Of a DNA stretch of 64,000 bases, positions 44,901 to 52,597 are shown piece by piece. The stretch's first letter is position 1, and every line of letters begins with the position of its first letter. The stretch comes from Muribaculaceae bacterium (GTDB lineage: Bacteria; Bacteroidota; Bacteroidia; Bacteroidales; Muribaculaceae). Below the pieces are notes generated by a model, which was not told the DNA's origin, did not search any database, and saw only the letters and a program-made list of their open reading frames with translations. The stretch covers positions 1 to 64,000 of the forward strand of contig JAFOXR010000024.1 in NCBI GenBank assembly GCA_017391675.1. Direction: 5' to 3'. Made by a program: the position numbers and the translations under genes.

Positions 44901-46892
44901 GGTGAAAATGCATTTTCTGGAACGAACTATTCATTGTGCCGTATAAATGCTGTAACACCACCAGCTGCTGTGTCAGGTATGTTCAACGCCGATGAATTGG
45001 TCGCTATTATTGTTCCTGCAGAAAGTCAAGCAGCATACAAAGCGGCAGAAGGATGGAAGGACTATAATATACTGGTTGAGAAAGAAGTGGAAGTGACTGT
45101 AAGTACTCCAGGGGAACTATCTAAAGATGTGATTAAACTAAAAGTAACACCAAAGAATGTTACGAAATTGATAGTTCATGGAGAGATAGATTCAAATGAC
45201 TTCAGTCAAATGAAGACCAACTTTACTGCATGCCATTCAATAGACTTGAGTGATGCCGATTGCGCCATAATACCGGAAAGCGCGCTTCAAGATAAGAAAG
45301 TGCTGACAAGCATAGTATTGCCTGACAATTGTATTGAAATTAAGGATTGGGCATTTGCTGGTTGTAACAGCCTAAAGTGCGAATTGTCGTTACCTGGAGG
45401 ATTGAAGACTATAGGCTATTCGGTATTTAATGGTGCCAATCTATACGGTGAACTCGTTTTGCCTGCAAAATTGGAAACGATAAAGAGTGGAGCTTTCCAC
45501 GGAAATAGGAATCTTGAAAAAATCGTTGCTGAGACAGGTTCTAAATTATCTGCGTTGGATTATGGTACATTCAGTAGTTGTACTGGATTAAAAGAAGTGG
45601 TTTTGAGTGCAGCTCCAATGACAACGCTTCATCAAGAAACATTTAAGGATTGCTATAGTTTGACAAAAGCTGTATTGCCAAGCAGTTTGGAAAATCTCGG
45701 CATGACTGGTGAGGCTGCATATGGTGTGTTCCAAAATTGTACTAGCCTTGAAACAATCGAGTTTCCTGAGTCATTGAAGAGAATCTACGAATATGCATTC
45801 TATGGTTGTACTAAACTTGATGGTCTTAAGTTCCCTGATGGATTGAGAGAGGTGTACTATGATGCATTTAATGGCTGTTCTTCATTGAGCAGTCTAGATA
45901 TGAATAACTGTACAATGATTTCAAATATTGGAAGTAACGCATTTGCAAACTGTTCAGATTTGAAGAAAGTAGATCTCACTGGTTGTATTGCACTAGAGAA
46001 AATTGACAGCTATGCGTTCAACTGTTGTTCTTCATTGATTACATTGAATTTGCCAGCAGGACTTTCTACAATAGGAGCGCAAACCTTTGGCGAATGTAAA
46101 GCATTGGCAAATATGACAGTTCCTGCATTGGTACCGCCAACAGCTGCCGATGATGCTTTCTATCATGTTAATAATTATACATGTATTATAGCAACTCCAA
46201 CAAATGAGGATTCATGGTATGATTATTTGCTGGCAACACCTTGGGGTAGCTTTATGGACCTTGAAAATCGTGTAGGTATTGATGTGACAGTAGATAATGA
46301 TATAATAGAAGATGAAGAAGGTAATAAGCATCAATGCGGACACATCTGGTTTGACCGCGACTGGCACAAACATCATGGAAATCATGACGGAGCAAGATCG
46401 CTAAGCAGGGCACTTGTGCCAAGAACACTAGCAGAGGAAGCGACTACTACAACCGATGTGAGCGGAATTAATGGTCACATGAGCGACGGATTGAGTCTGT
46501 ATGTTCAGAATGGCGGTATGGTATCATTCTTGATTGTTCCTGAAGATGGATATGTTGTAAACAGCGTTGTATACGGAGACGAAGATGTTACTGACCAGCT
46601 AGTGGACGGTGTATTTACAACTCCTGCAGTTTCGGACTATACCTCTTTGAAGGTTACATTTGATGAAGACAATCCAACAGCTATTGAACAGGTGAAGGCT
46701 GCAAGCAGTAATGATGTTTGCGTGAAGGGCGGTCGCATTGTGATTAATGATAGTCTTGAGAAGGCAGATGTAAGAGTTTACACGCTTGGAGGTTCATTAG
46801 TATACAAAGGCAATGAAAGAGTGATTTCGCTTGAAGGTCATGGCATGTATATTGTGACTGTGAATGGCAACGCGCATAAGGTTGTACTGTGA
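41943..46892 (+). CDS. Giant BspA-like LRR surface protein with type IX sorting tail
   Basis: 1649 residues. A signal peptide (1-19, ending AIWA) is followed by a strand-rich N-terminal domain (about 22-365, propeller-like, DYGIQPLWTIPADATTGYC). Then come three blocks of LRR_5/BspA repeats (about 375-510, 520-1025, 1090-1430) with the pattern I..aF.gCt.L..i.lP.sv..Ig. Short proline-containing caps (AYKSASGWSNFAYIYEPG, AYKAAEGWKDYNILVEKE) separate the blocks. The C-terminus (about 1575-1649: AIEQVKAA, VRVYTLGGSLVYKG, HGMYIVTVNGNAHKVVL) has the form of a type IX secretion sorting domain. Probably surface-attached, binding host or neighbouring-cell proteins; the ligand is unknown. A terminator follows. 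Confidence 0.9.
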   Translation: MKKTLLTLLMLLSSMAIWANDYGIQPLWTIPADATTGYCSVRTVNGYGDVLYGVNNNAGTIEEWEDGILVASYDVNKFCTDNNLGETISGEFVNYVLWTALMMDDAGNLLVNVGINSSGGNGASPNNCQNWVLLPASDRNAMKYLHIDEFQSADVTLGRVDVPSRIVGNITDGGAYLYIPASGSTLMPVMYIALDDEGKIYYDSELSWTLESSAAFNNSTNVATFQTVDEILDATDEAAVAAKTYVRWRSGQTNPFTWNAEISKFETNTAVPQGGNFSGMDVFKIGDVEYMVLPINSATTGNRCSSIAVYNLADGSEVASWDSQCAVDYYVGSVQARVNADGVSANIYVGGHKDCFGILKFTTKQTDEVTLVVDHISYALKGSDAVVIGCEESCSSIVIPNALVYDGVTYNVTKIANDAFKDQINITSVTLPSSIRLIGGNAFSGCTALTRIECQGATPAVLSASAFDAYNAIVYVPKGSKEAYKSASGWSNFAYIYEPGEGVVATTEDGLAFITLSDSEVAIIANEDTPYSGDVEIPNVITYNDTEYSVAKILGSAFSGNANVTSVKLPEGITELADSQFSGCTGLKQIVLPDALKAIGADAFAGTALTSIEIPGGVERIADGFLKDCTTLKTVVLKTGVKVIGHNAFSGCSSLENITIPESVTAIGAGVLNNCTALTSLIIPGSVNYIDPQFCQNCENLKEIILSDSNKELGIGLFMSGNRIGEQGNDFGGDLVYIPELDITVGFGPWGTTATLFVGCPIEIIYIGRDIKRDYYVNSCAFDKTDAVKNVTIAGNATQVSDYMFSGCANLTDLTFGDKIKAIGSSAFSSCNGLTSLSLPNGLETIGGYAFFECASLKTISLSNGIKNIGEQAFNSCKELTGKLVIPSSVEKIGTQAFLGGNFTELIIEDSDKTLSCGHEVTTYTKNIYIGRNVEYEPGNTPFKDWYGVIESVVFGDKVTKIGDGLLGEFGNLRGVLELSENIGSIGENAFSGTNYSLCRINAVTPPAAVSGMFNADELVAIIVPAESQAAYKAAEGWKDYNILVEKEVEVTVSTPGELSKDVIKLKVTPKNVTKLIVHGEIDSNDFSQMKTNFTACHSIDLSDADCAIIPESALQDKKVLTSIVLPDNCIEIKDWAFAGCNSLKCELSLPGGLKTIGYSVFNGANLYGELVLPAKLETIKSGAFHGNRNLEKIVAETGSKLSALDYGTFSSCTGLKEVVLSAAPMTTLHQETFKDCYSLTKAVLPSSLENLGMTGEAAYGVFQNCTSLETIEFPESLKRIYEYAFYGCTKLDGLKFPDGLREVYYDAFNGCSSLSSLDMNNCTMISNIGSNAFANCSDLKKVDLTGCIALEKIDSYAFNCCSSLITLNLPAGLSTIGAQTFGECKALANMTVPALVPPTAADDAFYHVNNYTCIIATPTNEDSWYDYLLATPWGSFMDLENRVGIDVTVDNDIIEDEEGNKHQCGHIWFDRDWHKHHGNHDGARSLSRALVPRTLAEEATTTTDVSGINGHMSDGLSLYVQNGGMVSFLIVPEDGYVVNSVVYGDEDVTDQLVDGVFTTPAVSDYTSLKVTFDEDNPTAIEQVKAASSNDVCVKGGRIVINDSLEKADVRVYTLGGSLVYKGNERVISLEGHGMYIVTVNGNAHKVVL

Positions 46893-46916
46893 AAAATTAG
46901 TAATAAGTGACTGTGT

Positions 46917-46952
46917 GAAATGCGGGGTTAAATACTCCGCATTTCTTTTTTT
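46917..46952 (+). terminator. Terminator of the BspA-like gene
   Basis: The stem GAAATGCGG/CCGCATTTC (46917-46925, 46937-46945) with an 11-nt loop is followed by T7. Confidence 0.9.
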
Positions 46953-47026
46953 GTAATGAGATGATGAATTATTCGTGTGGAATTTTGCATAGATTTTGTG
47001 AGTTTACAATATTTTGACAGAAAGAA

Positions 47027-47057
47027 TTTGAGAAATTTGAATAATTGCGTAAATTTG
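47027..47057 (+). promoter_or_regulatory. Full-consensus promoter for bamD
   Basis: TTTG (47027-47030), 19 bp, TAAATTTG (47050-47057): an exact match to both Bacteroidota elements at the usual spacing. Transcription should start near 47064, so translation cannot start at an in-frame codon at 46977. Confidence 0.75.
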
Positions 47058-47084
47058 CAGACTAAAATGAATAGTTGTGATTAT

Positions 47085-47897
47085 ATGAAACGAAAATTGT
47101 CTATATGCTTGTTTGGATTAAGCCTTATGGTACTTGCGACTAGTTGTGGCGAATACAATAAGGTTCTGAAGAGTACGGACTATAATTATAAATATGAGTA
47201 CGCCAAGAAAGCGTTCGAGAAAAAGAAATACGGACAAGCGACGACAATTCTTGCCGACCTTGTGACTGTATTTAAAGGAACTGCGAACGCTGAAGAGTCT
47301 TTGTACTTGCTTGGATTGAGCCATTATGAAAATAAGGATTACATGAATTCCGGCTCATATTTCAAGACATATTATCAGCATTATCCTAAAGGACAGTATG
47401 CTGAATTGGCACGCTATTATGCCGGATACGGTTACTATCTTGACTCTCCAGATCCTCAGTTGGATCAAACGGGAACTTATAAAGCGATAGAGGAACTTCA
47501 GAGTTTTCTGGATTATTTCCCAAAAAGCGACAAGGCTACTATCGCACAAAATGCGATATTCGAGCTTCAGGACAAGTTGGTCCTTAAGGAATTGCAGAAT
47601 GCTCAGCTGTATTATAATCTGGGCAATTACCTGGGTAACAATTACGAGTCGGCTGTGATTGTGGCAAAGAATGCAATTAAGGACTATCCGTACAGTAAGT
47701 ATAAGGAAGATTTGGAAATGCTTGTGCTTAAGGCTCGCTTCCAGGAAGCCAATCAGAGTGTGGATATAAAGAAGGCTGAACGCTTCAGAGATGTTATTGA
47801 TGAGTACTACTCGTTCATTAACGACTATCCTCAGAGCGAAAACCGTAAGGAGGCTGATAATATCTATGAGATAGCCAAGAAATTTGTTAAAGAATAA
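47085..47897 (+). CDS. bamD: Outer membrane protein assembly factor BamD (lipoprotein)
   Basis: 270 residues from ATG 47085 (MKRKLSICLFGLSLMVLATSC), a lipoprotein signal with the modified Cys at residue 21. ATG 47067 is possible; longer starts precede the promoter. About five TPR-like helical pairs follow (YEYAKKAFEKKKYGQATTILADL, YYQHYPKGQYAELARYYAGYG, FLDYFPKSDKA, YSFINDYPQSENRKEAD). As part of the BAM complex it helps insert beta barrels in the outer membrane from the periplasmic side. rpoZ follows after 20 bp, a common pairing in Bacteroidales. Confidence 0.92.
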   Translation: MKRKLSICLFGLSLMVLATSCGEYNKVLKSTDYNYKYEYAKKAFEKKKYGQATTILADLVTVFKGTANAEESLYLLGLSHYENKDYMNSGSYFKTYYQHYPKGQYAELARYYAGYGYYLDSPDPQLDQTGTYKAIEELQSFLDYFPKSDKATIAQNAIFELQDKLVLKELQNAQLYYNLGNYLGNNYESAVIVAKNAIKDYPYSKYKEDLEMLVLKARFQEANQSVDIKKAERFRDVIDEYYSFINDYPQSENRKEADNIYEIAKKFVKE

Positions 47898-47917
47898 ATT
47901 TAAATAATCAAATAAAG

Positions 47918-48253
47918 ATGGATTACAAGAAGACTAATGCGCCACTTAACACTGTGACTCGCGATGTAATAGAAATGTCGGAGCAAACTGGTAATATTTA
48001 TGAAACAGTGTGCGTGGTATCTAAACGCGCTAACCAGATAGCCGTAGAGATGAAGAAGGACCTTGAAAAGAAACTTCAGGAATTTGCTTCAATGAATGAT
48101 AATCTGGAAGAAATTTCAGAAAACAGAGAACAGATTGAAATTTCTCGTTATTACGAAAAGTTGCCAAAACCTACTCTTATTGCTGAACAAGAGTATGATG
48201 ATAAGAAAATCTATTTCAGAAATCCTGCTAAGGATAAGGAAAACATGGATTAA
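47918..48253 (+). CDS. rpoZ: RNA polymerase omega subunit, Bacteroidota type
   Basis: 111 residues (MDYKKTNAPLNTVTRDVIEMSEQTGNIYE in outline; VVSKRANQIAVEMKKDLEKKLQEF). This matches the Bacteroidota omega/Rpb6-like subunit, which promotes assembly of the polymerase through the beta-prime subunit. A C-terminal extension ends FRNPAKDKENMD. It lies 20 bp after bamD and has a terminator behind it. Confidence 0.88.
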   Translation: MDYKKTNAPLNTVTRDVIEMSEQTGNIYETVCVVSKRANQIAVEMKKDLEKKLQEFASMNDNLEEISENREQIEISRYYEKLPKPTLIAEQEYDDKKIYFRNPAKDKENMD

Positions 48254-48275
48254 TGCATTGTGATGCTATATGGAT

Positions 48276-48315
48276 AATGGACGCTCGGTATAATATACAA
48301 GGGCGTCCATTTTAT
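48276..48315 (+). terminator. Terminator after rpoZ
   Basis: AATGGACGC (48276-48284) pairs with GCGTCCATT (48303-48311), an 18-nt loop, followed by a T-rich stretch. Confidence 0.75.
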
Positions 48316-48373
48316 TATTGTAGTGTTGCAGTATTGGAAGAATTTTCGTTATTTTGTGGAAAATTGATAAGAC

Positions 48374-48991
48374 ATGGATAAAAAGAATGCTATAAAAAGT
48401 TTTCCTAAGAAACACCCGATTCTGTTTCATTTATTGCTCATAATGGTGGTGTTCTTTGTTTTGCTTTATGCGACATTATGCGTAATCGACTCTTTTACTG
48501 GGCACGGCGAGTATGTGAATGTGCCTAATGTAAAGGGACTGGCGCTTGAAGATGCCGTTCAGAAGCTAAGCGAAGCAGGTTTCAAGTGGGAGGTGACCGA
48601 TTCGGCGTATAACGAGACTTATAAACCTGGCGCTGTCATTGATCAAGAGCCAAAAGAGGATTCAAGGGTGAAGCCATTACGCACTATATATATTACAATG
48701 AATGCGAAGTCACCGAGAGAGGTCGTTTTGCCATATATAGTGGATATGTCGTATAGGCAAGGGACTGCCATGCTTAAAGGTCTTGGCTTTAAAAAGATCG
48801 AGGTGGAAGAAGTCTATTCTCCATATAAAGACTTGATTCTTGAAGTGAAGGTTAATGGTAAGCCCATGACTGCGGGAATGAGGTTGCCAGTGACTGCACG
48901 AATTGAAATGAAAGTGGGTAATGGAGCTGGAGAGGAGTTGCCTGATTCAATCGAGGCAGAATTCGATGATTCTATAGCTTTGTTCGAGTAG
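48374..48991 (+). CDS. PASTA domain membrane protein
   Basis: 205 residues. A basic N-terminus and one membrane span (about 17-38, ILFHLLLIMVVFFVLLYATLC) are followed by about two to three PASTA repeats (VNVPNVKGLALEDAVQKLSEAGFKWE; GAVIDQEPKEDSRVKP; VVLPYIVDMSYRQGTAMLKGLGFK), facing the periplasm. PASTA domains bind peptidoglycan or beta-lactams in other proteins. There is no kinase or transpeptidase domain. It sits just before rluD, an arrangement typical of Bacteroidales; its function is not established. Confidence 0.9.
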   Translation: MDKKNAIKSFPKKHPILFHLLLIMVVFFVLLYATLCVIDSFTGHGEYVNVPNVKGLALEDAVQKLSEAGFKWEVTDSAYNETYKPGAVIDQEPKEDSRVKPLRTIYITMNAKSPREVVLPYIVDMSYRQGTAMLKGLGFKKIEVEEVYSPYKDLILEVKVNGKPMTAGMRLPVTARIEMKVGNGAGEELPDSIEAEFDDSIALFE

Positions 48992-49044
48992 TCTTGTTTA
49001 GTAATTATGGCCTTAAAGGTCAATAGAATTTTGAAAATAATCAG

Positions 49045-50127
49045 GTGGATATTATTGATAATATAGCAGATGATGCAGAACTGAATGAGCTTGATGATTA
49101 TGCTCCAGATATGACTGTGGATGGTAAAGATCTCTGGGAGCATTATCATTTTGTGGCTGATAAGAGTCAGTCTTTATTGAGGATTGACAAATTCCTGGTG
49201 ACTAGAATAGCTAATACTTCCAGGAACAGGATTCAGCAGGCTGCAGAAGCTCAGTGCATACTTGTTAATGGAAAGGCTGTAAAATCCAATTATAGGGTTA
49301 AGCCCTTTGATGAAATCAGTATCGTGATGGATAGGCCTCGGTATGATAATGAAATTATACCGGAAGATATTCCATTGGATATAGTTTATGAAGATGACCA
49401 GTTGCTTGTTGTAAACAAACCGGCAGGGCTTGTTGTGCACCCAGGGCATGGAAATTATTCGGGCACTCTTGTTAATGCTTTGGCGTATCATTTTAAGGAT
49501 AATCCCGACTATGATGTGAATGACCCTAGAATGGGACTGGTGCATAGAATAGATAAAGATACATCGGGTCTGCTTGTTATAGCTAAGACTCCTCATGCGA
49601 AAACGCATCTTGGTAAACAGTTTTTTGACAAGTCTACAAAAAGACAGTATGTAGCTGTCGTGTGGGGCGAGATGGAAAATGAGCAAGGCCGTATTGAAGG
49701 CAATATAGGCCGGAGTTTGAAAGATCGTTTGCAGATGACTGTATTCCCAGAGGGGGATATGGGCAAACATGCTGTTACCCATTATGTTACTTTGGAAAAC
49801 CTTTGTCATGTGGCAGTGGTGAGGTGCCAGCTTGAAACGGGCCGAACGCATCAGATTCGCGTTCACATGAAGTATATTGGGCATCCGCTATTTAGCGATG
49901 CCAGGTATGGAGGGGACAAAATCTTGAGAGGGACAACATCTTCAAAATATTCCCAGTTTATCCAAAACTGTTTCAATATTTGTCCTCGCCAAGCTCTTCA
50001 TGCAAAGACACTAGGTTTTGTTCATCCTGTAACTGGCAAGCAAATGGATTTTGATAGCGAAATCCCTGCTGATATGGTGAAATTGATAGAAAAATGGCGT
50101 GATTATGCTAACACATACGGCAAATAA
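49045..50127 (+). CDS. rluD: RluA/RluD family pseudouridine synthase
   Basis: 360 residues from GTG 49045; the next in-frame Met (49111) also precedes the first domain, so the start is uncertain. An S4 RNA-binding domain (about 47-110, LLRIDKFLVTRIANTSRNRIQQ) precedes the catalytic domain with VVNKPAGLVVHPGHGN and MGLVHRIDKDTSGLLVIAKT, which holds the catalytic Asp. RluD modifies helix 69 of 23S rRNA. The stop of the PASTA gene lies 53 bp before. Confidence 0.93.
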   Translation: MDIIDNIADDAELNELDDYAPDMTVDGKDLWEHYHFVADKSQSLLRIDKFLVTRIANTSRNRIQQAAEAQCILVNGKAVKSNYRVKPFDEISIVMDRPRYDNEIIPEDIPLDIVYEDDQLLVVNKPAGLVVHPGHGNYSGTLVNALAYHFKDNPDYDVNDPRMGLVHRIDKDTSGLLVIAKTPHAKTHLGKQFFDKSTKRQYVAVVWGEMENEQGRIEGNIGRSLKDRLQMTVFPEGDMGKHAVTHYVTLENLCHVAVVRCQLETGRTHQIRVHMKYIGHPLFSDARYGGDKILRGTTSSKYSQFIQNCFNICPRQALHAKTLGFVHPVTGKQMDFDSEIPADMVKLIEKWRDYANTYGK

Positions 50128-50171
50128 TTTCTAATATCTGTTAAATGATAGATTATTTGAATTATTTGTAT

Positions 50172-50179
50172 TATCTTTG
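50172..50179 (+). promoter_or_regulatory. -7 promoter element for the acyltransferase gene
   Basis: TATCTTTG fits TAnnTTTG, 27 bp before ATG 50207. Confidence 0.45.
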
Positions 50180-50206
50180 GTAAGCAGTATTTGTTGAGAT
50201 AATGTT

Positions 50207-51394
50207 ATGATTACTGACGAAATTAAAATACCGGAGGAATTCGCTGATGTATGTCCGTTCAGCGATGAAGAATTCGGTGTGCAAGTGGCACATCTTGTAG
50301 AAGAACCTATGTTCAGACGGGTCGTTGAATATGCGATGCCCGGTGTACAATATGAAGCATTTAAAGCGAAAATGTTGTCTTTGAAAGGCAAGGACGAGTT
50401 CCAAATGGAAATTATGCGTCCTTATCTTGAAACGCTTGTTGGAAAAACCACAAGCGGATTGACAATAGGTGGTGTGGATAATTATGAAATAGGCAAGTCT
50501 TATACTTTTATTTCTAACCATAGAGATATCGTACTTGATGCATGTTTCCTTAATTTAGGGCTTATTAAAGAGGACCGTCCTACTACCGAGGTTGCAATAG
50601 GAAATAATTTGCTTATCTATGACTGGATCTCAATTCTTGTTAGATTAAATAAGAGTTTTATTGTAAAAAGGGATTTGACTAGTCACCAGCGTCTTGAAGG
50701 AGCAATGCAGTTGTCAAACTATGTGCATTTTGCAATTAGCAAGAAGAAAGAGTCGGTATGGATTGCACAACGAGAAGGCCGTGCGAAAGATAGCGATGAC
50801 CGCACTCAAGAGAGCTTGCTGAAGATGCTCGGAATGGGTGGTGAAGAAAAGTCGTTCTATGCTAGAATTAAGGAGCTGAATTTGTTGCCTTTATCGATTA
50901 GTTATGAGTACGATCCTAATGATTACTTGAAAGCGAAGGAATTCTTGATGAAGAAGAATGATGATTCGTTCAAGAAATCACAAGAAGATGACCTGTTAAG
51001 TATGAGTACTGGCATCACTGGATATAAGGGGCATGTGCATTTTGAAATTGCTCCTTGTGTTAGTATTAAATTGGATACTATCTCACCAGAAACTGGACGA
51101 GCTGAACTTCTGAACATTATTAAAACTGAGGTTGATAATTCAATACATAGAAGCTACAGAATTTATCCTTGTAACTATATTGCATATGATTTGGTGAATG
51201 GAACTGAAGAGTATGCTAATAATGGATATACAACTGAAGAGAAGGCTGCTTTTATTGAATATGTGGATAGGCAGTTAGATAAAGTTGATTTGGAAGTGAC
51301 TGAAGAAGATAGAGCTTACATGCGTGATATGATATATATGATGTATTCTAATCCTTTAAAGAATAAGTTGAATGTTCTTAATGTAAAACAATGA
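50207..51394 (+). CDS. Glycerol-phosphate-type (PlsC-like) acyltransferase
   Basis: 395 residues, no membrane span. The central part has FISNHRDIVLDACFLN, matching the NH..D active-site block of glycerolipid acyltransferases, a glycine/serine block, and VWIAQREGRAKDSDDRTQESLLKM, matching the later EGTR-like substrate block. This corresponds to a large Bacteroidota family annotated as 1-acyl-glycerol-3-phosphate or glycerol acyltransferase. Substrate is unproven. The next gene starts 15 bp after its stop. Confidence 0.82.
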   Translation: MITDEIKIPEEFADVCPFSDEEFGVQVAHLVEEPMFRRVVEYAMPGVQYEAFKAKMLSLKGKDEFQMEIMRPYLETLVGKTTSGLTIGGVDNYEIGKSYTFISNHRDIVLDACFLNLGLIKEDRPTTEVAIGNNLLIYDWISILVRLNKSFIVKRDLTSHQRLEGAMQLSNYVHFAISKKKESVWIAQREGRAKDSDDRTQESLLKMLGMGGEEKSFYARIKELNLLPLSISYEYDPNDYLKAKEFLMKKNDDSFKKSQEDDLLSMSTGITGYKGHVHFEIAPCVSIKLDTISPETGRAELLNIIKTEVDNSIHRSYRIYPCNYIAYDLVNGTEEYANNGYTTEEKAAFIEYVDRQLDKVDLEVTEEDRAYMRDMIYMMYSNPLKNKLNVLNVKQ

Positions 51395-51409
51395 TATCAA
51401 GATTGTTGT

Positions 51410-52597
51410 ATGGGGATTAAACTTATAGTTCTATTTTTCTTTATATTAAATATCGCAATAGATTTCCTTTTGCAGAAGGAGGCTAGGAAGCAATTAGGTA
51501 AAGTGGCACAATATTCTTATTGTGCCATATCTTTATTTATAAGTGTGTCAATGCTACTTGTTGCATTGATGCCGATTGAAATAGCAGGATTGCACTTGTT
51601 TATGTGGGTGATGTTCGCTTTTCTCTCTTGCTTTCTGGCTAAAGTCGCATTCTTGTTGTTTTTTATTCTAGGTTACGCTTTTAAGCTAATCCTCAAGCAA
51701 GATGCATTAAAGAAAATATTTAATATCTTGGGGCTAACTGCTGGCAGTATACTATTTTGTGTTATGTGGTATGGCGCATTGGTTACTGCTCAAAACCCTG
51801 TTGTGAATGTTGTTGAAATTGATTGTGATAATCTGCCAGAGTCTTTTAATGGGATTAAGCTAGTTCATATTTCAGATTTCCATATAGGCTCTTTTGGTGA
51901 AGGCTCAAGTTTTATTCGTAAGGTTGTAGATGAGATTAACTCTGTAGAACCTGATGCAGTCCTTTTTACAGGTGATTTGGTAAATAGTCAAGCGCGTGAG
52001 GTACTTCCATATGTAGATGAACTGTCACAAATAAAGTCAAAATACGGAGTTTTTTCTGTTTTGGGCAATCATGATTATGGTGACTATTATAAGTGGGATA
52101 CAGATGAGCTTAAACGCAAGAATCTGGCAATGCTAAATGAATTGCAGCATAAATCTGGCTGGATATTGTTGAATAATGAGCATGCTGTTCTAAATAATGG
52201 TAATGACAGTCTTGTCGTGATAGGTGTTGAGAATTGGGGAGATCCCCCTTTCCCAAAATATGGAAATTTGCGCAAGTCATATCCTAATCTTAATGACTCT
52301 CGTTTCAAATTACTTTTGTCGCATAACCCAGTACACTGGAAAGCGCATGTGCTGAAGGAGTCGAATGTTGACTTAACGCTATCTGGACATACCCATGCTA
52401 TGCAAATGGAATTCTCAATGTCGGGCGCTAGCTGGTCGCCTGCAGAACTGAGATATACAGAATGGGGTGGATTGTATGAGAATGACGGCAGGTATTTATA
52501 TGTCAATAGAGGCTTGGGGTTTGTTGGCATTCCTATGCGTATAGGGGCAAGTCCAGAGATAACATTACTGATTCTAAAGCGAAAAGAATATGATTGA
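51410..52597 (+). CDS. Membrane-anchored metallophosphoesterase
   Basis: 395 residues. About four N-terminal membrane spans (1-130) are followed by a calcineurin-like phosphoesterase domain: LVHISDFHIGS, LFTGDLVNS, VLGNHDYGDY, LLSHNP and LSGHTHAMQM supply the metal ligands. Family members (YkuE-like) hydrolyse phosphodiester or lipid-linked substrates; this one is unassigned. Its end overlaps the tex gene by 8 bp, and it lies 15 bp after the acyltransferase gene, which hints at a lipid-related role. Confidence 0.9.
   Translation: MGIKLIVLFFFILNIAIDFLLQKEARKQLGKVAQYSYCAISLFISVSMLLVALMPIEIAGLHLFMWVMFAFLSCFLAKVAFLLFFILGYAFKLILKQDALKKIFNILGLTAGSILFCVMWYGALVTAQNPVVNVVEIDCDNLPESFNGIKLVHISDFHIGSFGEGSSFIRKVVDEINSVEPDAVLFTGDLVNSQAREVLPYVDELSQIKSKYGVFSVLGNHDYGDYYKWDTDELKRKNLAMLNELQHKSGWILLNNEHAVLNNGNDSLVVIGVENWGDPPFPKYGNLRKSYPNLNDSRFKLLLSHNPVHWKAHVLKESNVDLTLSGHTHAMQMEFSMSGASWSPAELRYTEWGGLYENDGRYLYVNRGLGFVGIPMRIGASPEITLLILKRKEYD

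Noticed and set aside
41943..46892. LRR repeats as a CRISPR-like or tandem DNA array
   Set aside because: The repeats are protein-level, degenerate in DNA, and lie within one long open reading frame with signal peptide and sorting tail.
49174..49884. 236-codon open frame on the minus strand
   Set aside because: It is the antisense shadow of rluD, with low-complexity aromatic composition.
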